Assembly: GCA_963605535.1 (NCBI GenBank)
Contig: CAVCXB010000011.1
Coordinates: 1-39,744, forward strand
Source: Anthropogastromicrobium chipingensis_A
GTDB lineage: Bacteria > Bacillota > Clostridia > Lachnospirales > Lachnospiraceae
Length of the DNA stretch: 39,744 nt
Direction: 5' to 3'
This document shows positions 13,467 to 20,251 of this stretch, one piece after another; the first letter of the stretch is position 1, and each line of letters begins with the position of its first letter. Made by a program: the position numbers and the translations under genes. The notes beneath the pieces are model-generated. The model was given only the letters and a program-made list of their open reading frames with translations. It did no database searches and had not been told where the DNA came from.

Positions 13467-13534
13467 AAAGCCCACGGGACGACATGACGAACTTGCGTAC
13501 GCAATCATTAGCCGATAGCCCCGGTTCGGGCTTT
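13467..13534 (-). ncRNA. Structured leader element between XkdX and endolysin
   Basis: An outer 7-bp stem (13467-13473 with 13528-13534, AAAGCCC/GGGCTTT), GGG/CCC, ATGA/TCAT and a 12-bp perfect palindrome TTGCGTACGCAA (13493-13504) nest into one interrupted hairpin of 68 nt. A competing stem uses AGCCC (13517-13521) with GGGCT (13528-13532). No U-run follows, so it is not a plain terminator. It begins exactly at the XkdX stop. Role unknown: RNA processing, late-gene control or a packaging/structural site. Confidence 0.5.
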
Positions 13535-13650
13535 TAACCTATGATTTCCATGTACTCTTCGGTTGTTATCCACCCGAGGTCTACCGCATTACGGATTTGC
13601 TCTTGGGTCAGTCTGCCCGCTTCGTATAGCCGTTTTAGTCTGTTATACAT
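13534..13650 (-). CDS. xkdX: XkdX-family short tail-region protein
   Basis: 38 aa: MYNRLKRLYEAGRLTQEQIR and then a second half with GWITTEEYMEIIG. The pattern (Y..G..T.E.v..av..GwIT.eeY.eI.G) is that of XkdX, the short protein encoded after baseplate/fibre genes in PBSX-like and many Gram-positive phages. Role unknown. AAAGGAGG lies just upstream of ATG 13650; the start overlaps the previous short gene by 8 bp. Confidence 0.85.
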   Translation of the reverse strand: MYNRLKRLYEAGRLTQEQIRNAVDLGWITTEEYMEIIG

Positions 13651-13804
13651 CTGCCGCCTCCTTTTCCAACATCGCGATTGTGAGGTCGTCAATAGCGTCG
13701 CTGTTTTCTTCATGCTTGCTGAGTAAATACTCTTCCTGCCTTGAATAAAGTTCGTTGATTTGCTCCTGCACTGCTTTAAATGCCTTTACTACTTCTGCGT
13801 CCAT
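13643..13804 (-). CDS. Short helical protein preceding XkdX
   Basis: 53 aa, one long charged helix (EVVKAFKAVQEQINELYSRQ), coiled-coil-like. GAGAGGAG precedes ATG 13804; the start overlaps the last 16 bp of the reverse transcriptase gene, and the end overlaps XkdX. Short proteins of this kind commonly sit before XkdX, so the DGR (Avd, TR, RT) looks inserted between the fibre gene and this pair. Confidence 0.7.
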   Translation of the reverse strand: MDAEVVKAFKAVQEQINELYSRQEEYLLSKHEENSDAIDDLTIAMLEKEAADV

Positions 13805-14850
13805 AGTTTCTCCTCTCCCGGCTTAACGCCGAATAATTCATGATATAACTTGTCCATGTTTTTTACTGTGTTGTAACTGTCGTATTTGAGGGCGTAGCCT
13901 CGCCAGCTTTGATATGACTGCGCGACGGTAGTCATTGTTATTTTGCCATTATCAAGGCTTTCTCTTTGATGTCTTAGCTTTCGCCTGCGGGCTGTGATGT
14001 TCTTCCGCGAAAGCCGAATTGATACCCTGCCGTTTGGCTCTAAGTAGATCCGTTTCTTTAGGAATGTGAATCCTTTTGTTAACGGGGTTATCATCGTCCG
14101 TTTACGGTTTATCGTTATGCCCTGTTTCTCGCAAGCCTTTTCAATCTCATTAAGGCAATATCTCAGGTGGTCTATATCCTCATGTATCAAATAGCTGTCG
14201 TCCATATACCGCCCGTAACCTCTGATGTGGAGTTTTTCTTTAATCATATGGTCTATCGCGTTCGGAAAATATATTGCCGATATTTGCGAGATTTCACTTC
14301 CAAGTCCGAGCCCTTCATCGAATGCTGTAACGAATTGCGAAAGGAAGTCATATACCTTCTTGTCCGGGAATGTTTCACCAAGTAGCCTTAACAATTTGTC
14401 ATGGTCGATACTTCCGAAATAGTTCTTAAAGTCTATTGTAAGTATGCCGCCTTTTCGTCCGTGTTTCCGGTAATGCCTTTCGAGGTGGCATTTTAGCCTG
14501 TTAAGCGCAAACTCTGTGCCTTTACCTTTTAGACTTGCAGAATTATCATAAACAAGTTTCGGGACTATTACAGGCTTCATCACATTGTTGCAAAGGCTTT
14601 TCTGCACGCACCTTTCTGAGATGTGTACGGACTGAATCCTCCTTGTCTTCCCGCGTTCGTTAATGGTGAACTCGTGGAAACCCTTGCTTCTATATGTTCC
14701 GCCTTCAAGTTCCTTCTTTAGCTTGGCAACTTGCCTTAACTTAGTAATCTCAAAAGCCTGCACCGAGGCTTTCCATCTCACGCCGCTCCCGCAAGCATTC
14801 GCAGCTTTTAAGAGGTTCCCGAAATCGCTTATCTTTTCGTAATCGCCCAT
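13789..14850 (-). CDS. DGR reverse transcriptase
   Basis: 353 aa from ATG 14850. Palm motifs: LTIDFKNYF with the first catalytic Asp (about D140) and YMDD (about 215-218). The motif before it reads LGSEISQ (about 183-189), the (I/L)GxxxSQ signature that separates DGR reverse transcriptases from group II intron and retron enzymes. It copies the template-repeat RNA with errors at adenines, with help of Avd, to rewrite the variable repeat. The frame is open to 14928; GTG 14901 (AAAGGG upstream) is an alternative start. All catalytic motifs are intact. Confidence 0.95.
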   Translation of the reverse strand: MGDYEKISDFGNLLKAANACGSGVRWKASVQAFEITKLRQVAKLKKELEGGTYRSKGFHEFTINERGKTRRIQSVHISERCVQKSLCNNVMKPVIVPKLVYDNSASLKGKGTEFALNRLKCHLERHYRKHGRKGGILTIDFKNYFGSIDHDKLLRLLGETFPDKKVYDFLSQFVTAFDEGLGLGSEISQISAIYFPNAIDHMIKEKLHIRGYGRYMDDSYLIHEDIDHLRYCLNEIEKACEKQGITINRKRTMITPLTKGFTFLKKRIYLEPNGRVSIRLSRKNITARRRKLRHQRESLDNGKITMTTVAQSYQSWRGYALKYDSYNTVKNMDKLYHELFGVKPGEEKLWTQK

Positions 14851-14981
14851 GTCGTATAGCCCAACTCCGCTACCTATCTCGTAGAACGGGGCACTATACA
14901 CATTTGCCCTTTCGGGCGAGGACGGCAAGCTCCTGTATCAAAATCCGCTAATTTCGCCGAGGCTACTTTTCTGGTATCTAT

Positions 14982-15119
14982 GATATATCCGAACGGAGCC
15001 AACCCATTAGTATTGCTCGCATTGTTGTTGTTCGCTGAGCCATCACTATTCACATTGCAGAAGTTATTCGAGTTGTTGTAGTTAGGAGAACGCTCCCACC
15101 AGTTGTTGGCTGAGTTTTC
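14982..15119 (-). repeat. DGR template repeat (TR)
   Basis: A 138-bp segment homologous without gaps to 15644-15781. On the minus strand it is rich in AAC/AAT codons at exactly the positions where the variable copy differs. It lies between Avd and RT, the usual TR place. Its reading frame is open (it would encode NNWWERSPNYNNSNNF) but it is a template RNA, not a gene. The GC-rich end (GGGTTGGCTCCGTTCGG) is identical in both copies and is the likely initiation-of-mutagenic-homology region. Confidence 0.95.
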
Positions 15120-15138
15120 AGCTTGCTTCCTCATGCGG

Positions 15139-15576
15139 TTATTGCTTATATTTCTTGAATCTTTCTCTATCCGATTTTTGTACACCTTGCAAGAGCGAAA
15201 TAATCTCGTTCGCTTTTGTACCGATGTACTCTTGGCGTTTTAATATTTTCTCATTTGAAACACCGCTTTTTCTTGTGAATTCAAGGAAAATCTGAGCGGT
15301 CGTTGCGATGTTGTCTATGAGGCTCTCGGCTTTCTTAAAGCACATTTCTCTTTCGTTAAACGCTTCTTCGGTCGTTGTCTTCGAGAGGTATATACTGTTC
15401 CCGTATTGTGCCAGTTGAAGCGCTTTAAGTCCTGTTTTGATAATGTGGTCTGCGTAGTTTGCCCTGTATTTTTTCGGGCTGTTTTCGCAGATTTCGCCAA
15501 GCCGGATATTGAATTGATAGATTTCATAAAGAAACTGTATGTGTGATAATTCCCGCTTATTCTTAGGAACGGACAT
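15139..15576 (-). CDS. avd: DGR accessory variability determinant (Avd)
   Basis: 145 aa, all helical and basic: FLYEIYQFNIRLGEICENSP, then KYRANYADHI and LIDNIATTAQIFLEFTRK. This fits the four-helix-bundle Avd family that forms a pentameric, nucleic-acid-binding partner of DGR reverse transcriptases. Position between the variable gene and TR supports it. Start ATG 15576 with AAAGGAG upstream is preferred to an ATG at 15609. Later helices (ILKRQEYIGTKANEIISLL) are longer than in minimal Avd proteins. Confidence 0.88.
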   Translation of the reverse strand: MSVPKNKRELSHIQFLYEIYQFNIRLGEICENSPKKYRANYADHIIKTGLKALQLAQYGNSIYLSKTTTEEAFNEREMCFKKAESLIDNIATTAQIFLEFTRKSGVSNEKILKRQEYIGTKANEIISLLQGVQKSDRERFKKYKQ

Positions 15577-15609
15577 TGGGTATCTCCTTTCCTTAATATT
15601 TTTTCTCAC

Positions 15610-15628
15610 GGGCGGGATAAACCCGCCC
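15610..15628 (-). other. GC hairpin downstream of the DGR variable repeat
   Basis: GGGCGGG (15610-15616) and CCCGCCC (15622-15628) form a perfect 7-bp stem with a 5-nt loop, 12 bp past the stop of the variable gene. There is no U-run after it. In the Bordetella phage DGR a similar hairpin/cruciform just behind the variable repeat is needed for efficient target recognition; this element has the same place and shape. Confidence 0.75.
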
Positions 15629-15640
15629 GATTACCCGATT

Positions 15641-17194
15641 TTAGATACAGCCGAACGGAGCCAACCCAAAAGTACTGCTCGCATAGTTGCCGCCCACTGA
15701 GCCATCACTAATCACAAAGCAGAAGCCAGTCGAGGAGTTGTAGTAAGGAGAACGCTCCCACCAGTAGTAGGCTGAGCTGTTTACCTCTTTAATTCTGTGG
15801 CTTGAATCCGCGTAATAGCTGAACTGCGAAAGCGCATTAAACTCCGTCAGGTTCGAGTATGAGGTGGCGCTTCCTGCCGAGCTTGCAGAGCCGCCGAAAA
15901 TTTCTTTCGCTGCCGCAAGAGCGAACCAGTCCGTGCTTGACTTATTAGTTGAACCGTTATATGATGCGGCTGTGATATTGTAGTGCTGTTTGAAGATTGC
16001 GCCAATACCAGTTGATAACATTGCGGTCTTAAACTCGTTATTGCACCACTTTCTTCGTGCAGAGCTTTCCCACGAACCGTCATTTGTATTAGAGCTATTC
16101 ATGTAGCCAGTTTCCTTCAGGCAATCTTTCAGACCTACAATGAAGCTACAAGTCTTGCCGCTTGTCAAAGTTTTGCCGCCCGCATTAAGAAGCACGAGTG
16201 TAACGGTTTGTGCGGCGTGAGTTTCACCGACATTCGTAGCTGCCATCGCGGGTAAAGATACAGTTCGCTCCTGCCCCACAGCCCAGTAATCGGAGAGGGT
16301 TATAACTCCTGCGTCTGCTGCGGCTACCATGTTTACAATTTCAGCGTCTGTTCCACCCGCCCAAGTTACGGTTTTAACTGATACGGTTACTGTTGTAGTC
16401 GCAGTCTTGGTCACGCCGTTTTCCGTGTATGTTATCGTTACCGTAATAGTGCCGTAGGAACTTAGTGCGCTGCCGTTTGCTGGGCTCGCCGTGTAGCTTG
16501 TAATCGTAGCAGTTGCGCCCGAATTATATGTCGCCGTTACTACCATGCCCGAAAGGTTCAGGGTGTCGCCTTTATAGTAGCTCCGTTTGGTCGGCTGCGT
16601 TGTTATGGCAATCGAACTTAAAACCCTCGTTACCGTGATAGCCTGCGTGGTCGTGTAGGTAATGTTATTCCACACCCAATTAACCGTAAGCTTATTTGTG
16701 GACTCGTAAACTGTTGTCCCTGCTGACGGGGAGAAAGTGCACGCGCTTGTGATGTCTGCCGTCGTGCCGTCTGAGTATGTAACCTTGACTACCATTCCTG
16801 ACAGGTCAATGGTTTCGCCCGCCTTATAACTTGTTTTGGTTGGTGCGGTTGTTACTGCGATTCCGGTCGGTATCAAAAGGGCGTTTACTGTTACGCTTGA
16901 GAGTAACTTCCCGCTGTCAGGGGTTACGGTCTGCTTTGATGTCGTTGGCGTTACGGTCTTAGATTGACTCGGTGTCGGGTTGACCGTTACCTTCGATAAG
17001 TACTTTCCGCTTGTGGGGGTTACCGTGCTTGCACTTGTCCCTGCCGTTACGGTTTTTGTTTCTGACGGTGTCGGGTTGACCGTTACCTTTTTTATTGTCT
17101 TTCCCGATGTGGGTGTTACTTCTATAGCAGATGTTTCCGCCGTTACGGTCTTCTCTTCTTCGGGCTTACCCGCACCACATCTATAGTATGCCAT
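15641..17194 (-). CDS. DGR target: Ig-domain tail protein with C-type-lectin-like variable domain
   Basis: 517 aa, the receptor-binding candidate. Residues about 15-110 hold three beta repeats of about 30 aa (VTPTSGKYLSKVTVNPTPS). About 110-190 and 190-272 are two Big_3-like Ig domains (each with L-S-G-M-V-V). About 275-517 resembles DUF6273/FGE-type C-type-lectin folds (WAGGTDAEI, RRKWCNNEF, WWERSP). The last 46 residues are the variable repeat, ending GLAPFGCI at the stop. Aromatic and small residues (Y, S, F, G) occupy the sites that are Asn in the template, as in diversified ligand-binding pockets. One-bp overlap with the Mtd-N-like gene. Confidence 0.92.
   Translation of the reverse strand: MAYYRCGAGKPEEEKTVTAETSAIEVTPTSGKTIKKVTVNPTPSETKTVTAGTSASTVTPTSGKYLSKVTVNPTPSQSKTVTPTTSKQTVTPDSGKLLSSVTVNALLIPTGIAVTTAPTKTSYKAGETIDLSGMVVKVTYSDGTTADITSACTFSPSAGTTVYESTNKLTVNWVWNNITYTTTQAITVTRVLSSIAITTQPTKRSYYKGDTLNLSGMVVTATYNSGATATITSYTASPANGSALSSYGTITVTITYTENGVTKTATTTVTVSVKTVTWAGGTDAEIVNMVAAADAGVITLSDYWAVGQERTVSLPAMAATNVGETHAAQTVTLVLLNAGGKTLTSGKTCSFIVGLKDCLKETGYMNSSNTNDGSWESSARRKWCNNEFKTAMLSTGIGAIFKQHYNITAASYNGSTNKSSTDWFALAAAKEIFGGSASSAGSATSYSNLTEFNALSQFSYYADSSHRIKEVNSSAYYWWERSPYYNSSTGFCFVISDGSVGGNYASSTFGLAPFGCI
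15644..15781 (-). repeat. DGR variable repeat (VR)
   Basis: The 138-bp counterpart of TR, at the 3' end of the tail-protein gene. In the coding strand I count about 21 to 23 substitutions at template adenines (A to T, G or C) and one at another base (GCG to GTG). Whole template AAC/AAT codons have become TAC, TCC, GGC, TTT, ATT, AGT. This is the footprint of past mutagenic retrohoming. Confidence 0.95.
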
Positions 17195-17538
17195 TATGAC
17201 CTCACCTCTACTTTCACATTCAGCGCCGCCGATTGAGCCTCAAAGGTCAGCACCACCTTCCCCGCAGACACCACAACGCTTGCAGGGTTTACGCCCCAAG
17301 TGCTTGTGTAAACATCAACCGTGGAATCTGCCGTTATAAGCGAATTGGAAAGCGTAAGGCTTGTAGAACCAGTGGCGAGAGTGCCGGCTAAGGTTATCCC
17401 ACCGCCCACCAAGGTGTTCTCTGACCCGTCACCTACATACAGTTCTTTGCTGTCTGTGCAGAATCCGAGTTCGCCAGAGGCGAGGGTAGGCAGATTTGCC
17501 TTTGTCCCCCGCCGTAATTGTAGTTTTCTATAAGCCAT
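17194..17538 (-). CDS. Tail protein with Mtd-N-like domain
   Basis: 114 aa. It starts MAYRKLQLRRGTKANLPTLA, then GELGFCTDSKELYVGDG, the short beta domain known from the N-terminus of the Bordetella phage Mtd and many tail fibres, used for trimer attachment to the baseplate. The second half is a beta-rich domain (SLTLSNSLIT, VVLTFEAQ). Here it is a separate gene directly before the DGR target; together they may rebuild the arrangement that Mtd has in one chain. Confidence 0.8.
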   Translation of the reverse strand: MAYRKLQLRRGTKANLPTLASGELGFCTDSKELYVGDGSENTLVGGGITLAGTLATGSTSLTLSNSLITADSTVDVYTSTWGVNPASVVVSAGKVVLTFEAQSAALNVKVEVRS

Positions 17539-17772
17539 CTAAAAATCACCTCCATCAATGTCCCCTATTTCCGTGAGGAATCCACTATCATTCGTAAGCT
17601 GACTTGTCTTGGACGGAATTGTCGTACTGCTCGGAAGTGCCCCAACATCAGAAGCTGTCAGGGTGATGTCAGAAGACAATTCTTTTCCGTTTATTTTACG
17701 AGAAAGGGGGGCAAATTTGCCCCCCAGTTTATCCAAGAACCTTGACAGCTTATCCGTACTAACAAAGTTCAT
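17539..17772 (-). CDS. Short tail-fibre module
   Basis: 77 aa: MNFVSTDKLSRFLDKLGGKF, then a fibre-like part (DITLTASDVGALPSSTTIPS) and the end DIDGGDF. The start is related to that of the 308-aa fibre protein (S-x-D-K-L-S-x-F-L) and the end to that of the Ala-rich protein (GGLDGGDF). It looks like a reduced paralogue of the neighbouring fibre genes. RBS AGGAGGTAAGAG-type site upstream of ATG 17772. Confidence 0.75.
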   Translation of the reverse strand: MNFVSTDKLSRFLDKLGGKFAPLSRKINGKELSSDITLTASDVGALPSSTTIPSKTSQLTNDSGFLTEIGDIDGGDF

Positions 17773-17783
17773 CTCTTACCTCC

Positions 17784-18710
17784 TTATGCAGTAAAGAGTC
17801 CGTCGATTTCGTCATTTGAGCATTCCACAAGGTCTGTTTTACTCCAATATCCGCTAAGGTCGATGTCGGTTGAACCGATTTTTTCAAATTTCGATGTGGA
17901 AGCAATCCAAGCGTATTCATCGTAAGCGGAAGGCTCTGTTCCGCCGTTCGCTACGAGGTAGATGATGTTGGACTGGCCTGTTGTCGGAAGGCTATCTACA
18001 ACTTGGAACTGAATTGTCTTGATTGCCCCAATGAGGTCATTGACTTCGTCCTTGGTGTAGGTTGTAGTCTTGGTGTAGTAATTAGTCAGGTCGCTCACAG
18101 CTTTGGTGATGAAGCCTTGATCGTTGGTGAAGTCTCCGAGTTTTGTCGGTCTGCCGTTGATGTTTGTCCATTCGAGGGCGGTTACGCTGATTGTGCCGTC
18201 AGCCGCCACCGTGATGTTTGCGCCAATTTTAACGCCGCCGAGAACCGTTCCGGACGCTGTCGGAAGTGAGTAGTTGTTTGCGTTTTCCTCGATTTTTGCT
18301 AACTTTGCTTTATCTGCGGAAGTATAGTCTTCTGTGGACAGCCCTTTGCCTGATACCTTGTCAACTTTGCCTTCGAGTGCCGTGGTAGTGTTGTCAGGCA
18401 GATTGTCAACTTTGCCTTTTGCTGTAGCGTCATAGTCGTTAGTAGACAGACCCTTGCCTGATACTTTATCTACTTTGTTTCCCAGTGCTGTGTTTATAGC
18501 CTTGTTTTGCACAGGGTTCGTGCTTGTTTCGCTCAGCGCTGAGTCGACGGTGGTTTTGTTTGCTCCGGCTTCGATTCCAGAGAGTTTAGTTTTTTCGGCT
18601 GCCGTGTAGTTGGAGTCGGTATGAACATAGTCTTTGTCGATTACGAACTGCTCTTTCAGCTTCAATAAAAAATGTGATAACTTGTCGAGGGATACATACT
18701 TTGTAGCCAT
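17784..18710 (-). CDS. Tail-fibre protein with repeats
   Basis: 308 aa. An N-terminal helix (YVSLDKLSHFLLKLKEQF) leads to triple-stranded fibre-type sequence with two copies of KVDKVSGKGLST (about 80-135) and repeats TAAEKTKLSGIEAGA/TSADKAKLAKIEENA. The distal part has TNDQGFITKAVSDLTNYYTK and a C-terminal domain ending NDEIDGLFTA. The terminal EIDxLF motif is shared with the 69-aa protein encoded upstream. Host-contact or fibre-shaft role inferred. Confidence 0.82.
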   Translation of the reverse strand: MATKYVSLDKLSHFLLKLKEQFVIDKDYVHTDSNYTAAEKTKLSGIEAGANKTTVDSALSETSTNPVQNKAINTALGNKVDKVSGKGLSTNDYDATAKGKVDNLPDNTTTALEGKVDKVSGKGLSTEDYTSADKAKLAKIEENANNYSLPTASGTVLGGVKIGANITVAADGTISVTALEWTNINGRPTKLGDFTNDQGFITKAVSDLTNYYTKTTTYTKDEVNDLIGAIKTIQFQVVDSLPTTGQSNIIYLVANGGTEPSAYDEYAWIASTSKFEKIGSTDIDLSGYWSKTDLVECSNDEIDGLFTA

Positions 18711-18740
18711 GATTTTGTCTCCTTTGCTCTTTTAGAAAAT

Positions 18741-18950
18741 TTAGAAAATTTGATTAAACAATTCGTCAATTTCGATGTTGCTTGCTTCGGACATTCCGAA
18801 ATCGTCAAAAGACTTATTCCCTTTGATTTCAACATCGTTCAGTTTCGGCAGATTTGCGAGGCTTTCGTAGTTCATTGTTCTCGCTGCCGTCGGAACGCTC
18901 AATACGCCTTGCAGACTGCCATTTCCGCTTTTTGTTCCGTTAAGTGTCAT
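18741..18950 (-). CDS. Short tail-fibre-associated protein
   Basis: 69 aa. It contains the fibre-type motif SLANLPKLNDVEIKGNKSFD and ends NIEIDELFNQIF, similar to the end of the 308-aa fibre. Probably part of the same adsorption apparatus. One-bp overlap with the upstream gene (TAATG). Confidence 0.7.
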   Translation of the reverse strand: MTLNGTKSGNGSLQGVLSVPTAARTMNYESLANLPKLNDVEIKGNKSFDDFGMSEASNIEIDELFNQIF

Positions 18951-19270
18951 TAGAATGTCACCTCGCTTAATACTTCAAATGTCGAAGGCGGTATGATAGT
19001 GTCAACATTTCCGGCGGCGGTGGTGAGCTGAACATCGTATACATACTTTTTGTATGACAGATTTTGCGTGTCTTCTGGAAGTATCGAAATCTGTGTGCCG
19101 CTTTTTTGAATCAGCGGATTCGGTGAATGCACAGTTTCTTTGACTGTGAACAGAACCTCGTCGCCGTCTTTCAATTCATACTCTCTGCCGTCGGTGTCAT
19201 AGATTGTGAGGTCAATCTCTCCGGAGTCGCCACGGGTGATTTTTATTGTGTTATTCGTTATCTTAAACAT
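18950..19270 (-). CDS. BppU-like baseplate/fibre attachment protein
   Basis: 106 aa of beta type: NTIKITRGDSGEIDLTIYD, then ELKDGDEVLFTVK and VYDVQLTTAAGNVDTI. This is the pattern of the N-terminal domain of BppU-like baseplate proteins, which mount receptor-binding proteins on siphophage baseplates. It sits among the fibre genes. It ends where the 69-aa gene begins. Confidence 0.7.
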   Translation of the reverse strand: MFKITNNTIKITRGDSGEIDLTIYDTDGREYELKDGDEVLFTVKETVHSPNPLIQKSGTQISILPEDTQNLSYKKYVYDVQLTTAAGNVDTIIPPSTFEVLSEVTF

Positions 19271-20121
19271 CAGAAATCACCTCCGTCCAAACCGCCCGAA
19301 ATGTCGTCTAATGTCAGCGTAACTTCGCCGCTTTTGCCGTTTACGGAGATTACAGCACCTTCGCCATCTCTGCCCTGCCTCGCCACACTGTAGGCAATAG
19401 AACCGTCCGAGAACGATGTTCGTGTCCACAGGTAACTTCCTTGTGCCACTGTCGGCGGCGTGCTTACCCACTCGCCTGTTGGCGGCGTGGTCTGCGATGT
19501 GCTTGCCTGATAGTCAACTGTTGCTGTCAACTCTCCCGTTGCCGGAACCTCGGTTGAAACATACGCTCCGGTGTCAGGATTCCACACATACCATATGCCG
19601 TTTTGGATTGTAGGATTGTGCGCCACTGCGTCCTCAGCTCGTTGTGCGTCTGTAGCCGCCGAAGCTTCCGAAGCTGCCGCATTCGTTTCCGATGTTGCGG
19701 CTTTTCCTTGTGCGGTTTCTGCTGCGGTCTTTGCCGACTGTGCCGAGGTGTTAGCAGCTTCGGCTTTGCCTTGCGCTGTTTCTGCGGCAGTCTTAGCCGA
19801 TTGTGCGCCTGTTTTCGCCGTTTCTGCGGCTGTTTTGGCACTCTCCGCTGCGGTCTTTGCCGATTGTGCGGTGGTCGCCGAACTTGCCGCCGCTGTTGCG
19901 CTCCCCGATGCGGCAGACTGTGCGCTTTGCGCTGCGGTCTTCGCTGTCTCTGCGGCAGACTTGGCGGATTCGGCAGCTGACTGTGCGCTTTCAGCTTTCC
20001 CCTGCGCCGTAACGGCAGCGGTCTTAGCGGATTCGGCTGCGGTTTTCAGTTCTTCCATTCCCTCGCTGTAATCGTTCAGCTTTGCCGCTGTTACCAGTTC
20101 GCCGTCTGTCCAGCTATACAT
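19270..20121 (-). CDS. Ala-rich coiled-coil tail fibre
   Basis: 283 aa from ATG 20121 (GGGGGAAG upstream; ATG 20124 is adjacent). The start YSWTDGELVTAAKLNDYSEG is a fibre attachment motif; residues about 25-170 are an Ala/Thr/Ser/Lys/Gln repeat (TAAESAKTAAETAKTGAQSA-like) that would form a long coiled-coil stalk; then a beta domain with GIWYVWNPDTGAYV and GSYLWTRTSFSDGS. It ends SGGLDGGDF. The repeat DNA is prone to unequal recombination. Long plus-strand frames across it are artefacts of its base composition. Confidence 0.82.
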   Translation of the reverse strand: MYSWTDGELVTAAKLNDYSEGMEELKTAAESAKTAAVTAQGKAESAQSAAESAKSAAETAKTAAQSAQSAASGSATAAASSATTAQSAKTAAESAKTAAETAKTGAQSAKTAAETAQGKAEAANTSAQSAKTAAETAQGKAATSETNAAASEASAATDAQRAEDAVAHNPTIQNGIWYVWNPDTGAYVSTEVPATGELTATVDYQASTSQTTPPTGEWVSTPPTVAQGSYLWTRTSFSDGSIAYSVARQGRDGEGAVISVNGKSGEVTLTLDDISGGLDGGDF

Positions 20122-20251
20122 CATCTTCCCCCTTTCCGGCAAGCTCCTGTTGCAGGAGGTTTATTGCGCCTATAATCTTTGGCGCTTCGCTCACCTCAAC
20201 CTTTACGCTTGCCAATGTGTTAATTATGTTGATAATGGTTTCTTTTTTCAC
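20114..20251 (-). CDS. Short protein between tail-tip and fibre genes
   Basis: 45 aa from GTG 20251: MKKETIINIINTLASVKVEV, then a helical part ending in AGKGEDDV. The GTG overlaps the tail-tip stop as GTGA and the end overlaps the next gene's start by 8 bp, so it is embedded by translational coupling on both sides. Function unknown; small helical proteins at this place occur in other Gram-positive phages. Confidence 0.65.
   Translation of the reverse strand: MKKETIINIINTLASVKVEVSEAPKIIGAINLLQQELAGKGEDDV

Noticed and set aside
13467..13534. Hammerhead ribozyme
   Set aside because: A CTAATGA sequence is close to the CUGAUGA core but lacks the invariant G, and no GAAA/cleavage triplet lies in the right place.
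14874..15185. 103-aa Asn-rich frame covering the template repeat
   Set aside because: Open only because TR copies a coding segment; it overlaps Avd, has no RBS and is better read as template RNA.
19571..20071. 166-aa plus-strand Ala/Val-rich frame
   Set aside because: Antisense to the Ala-rich coiled-coil fibre; repeat composition removes stops.
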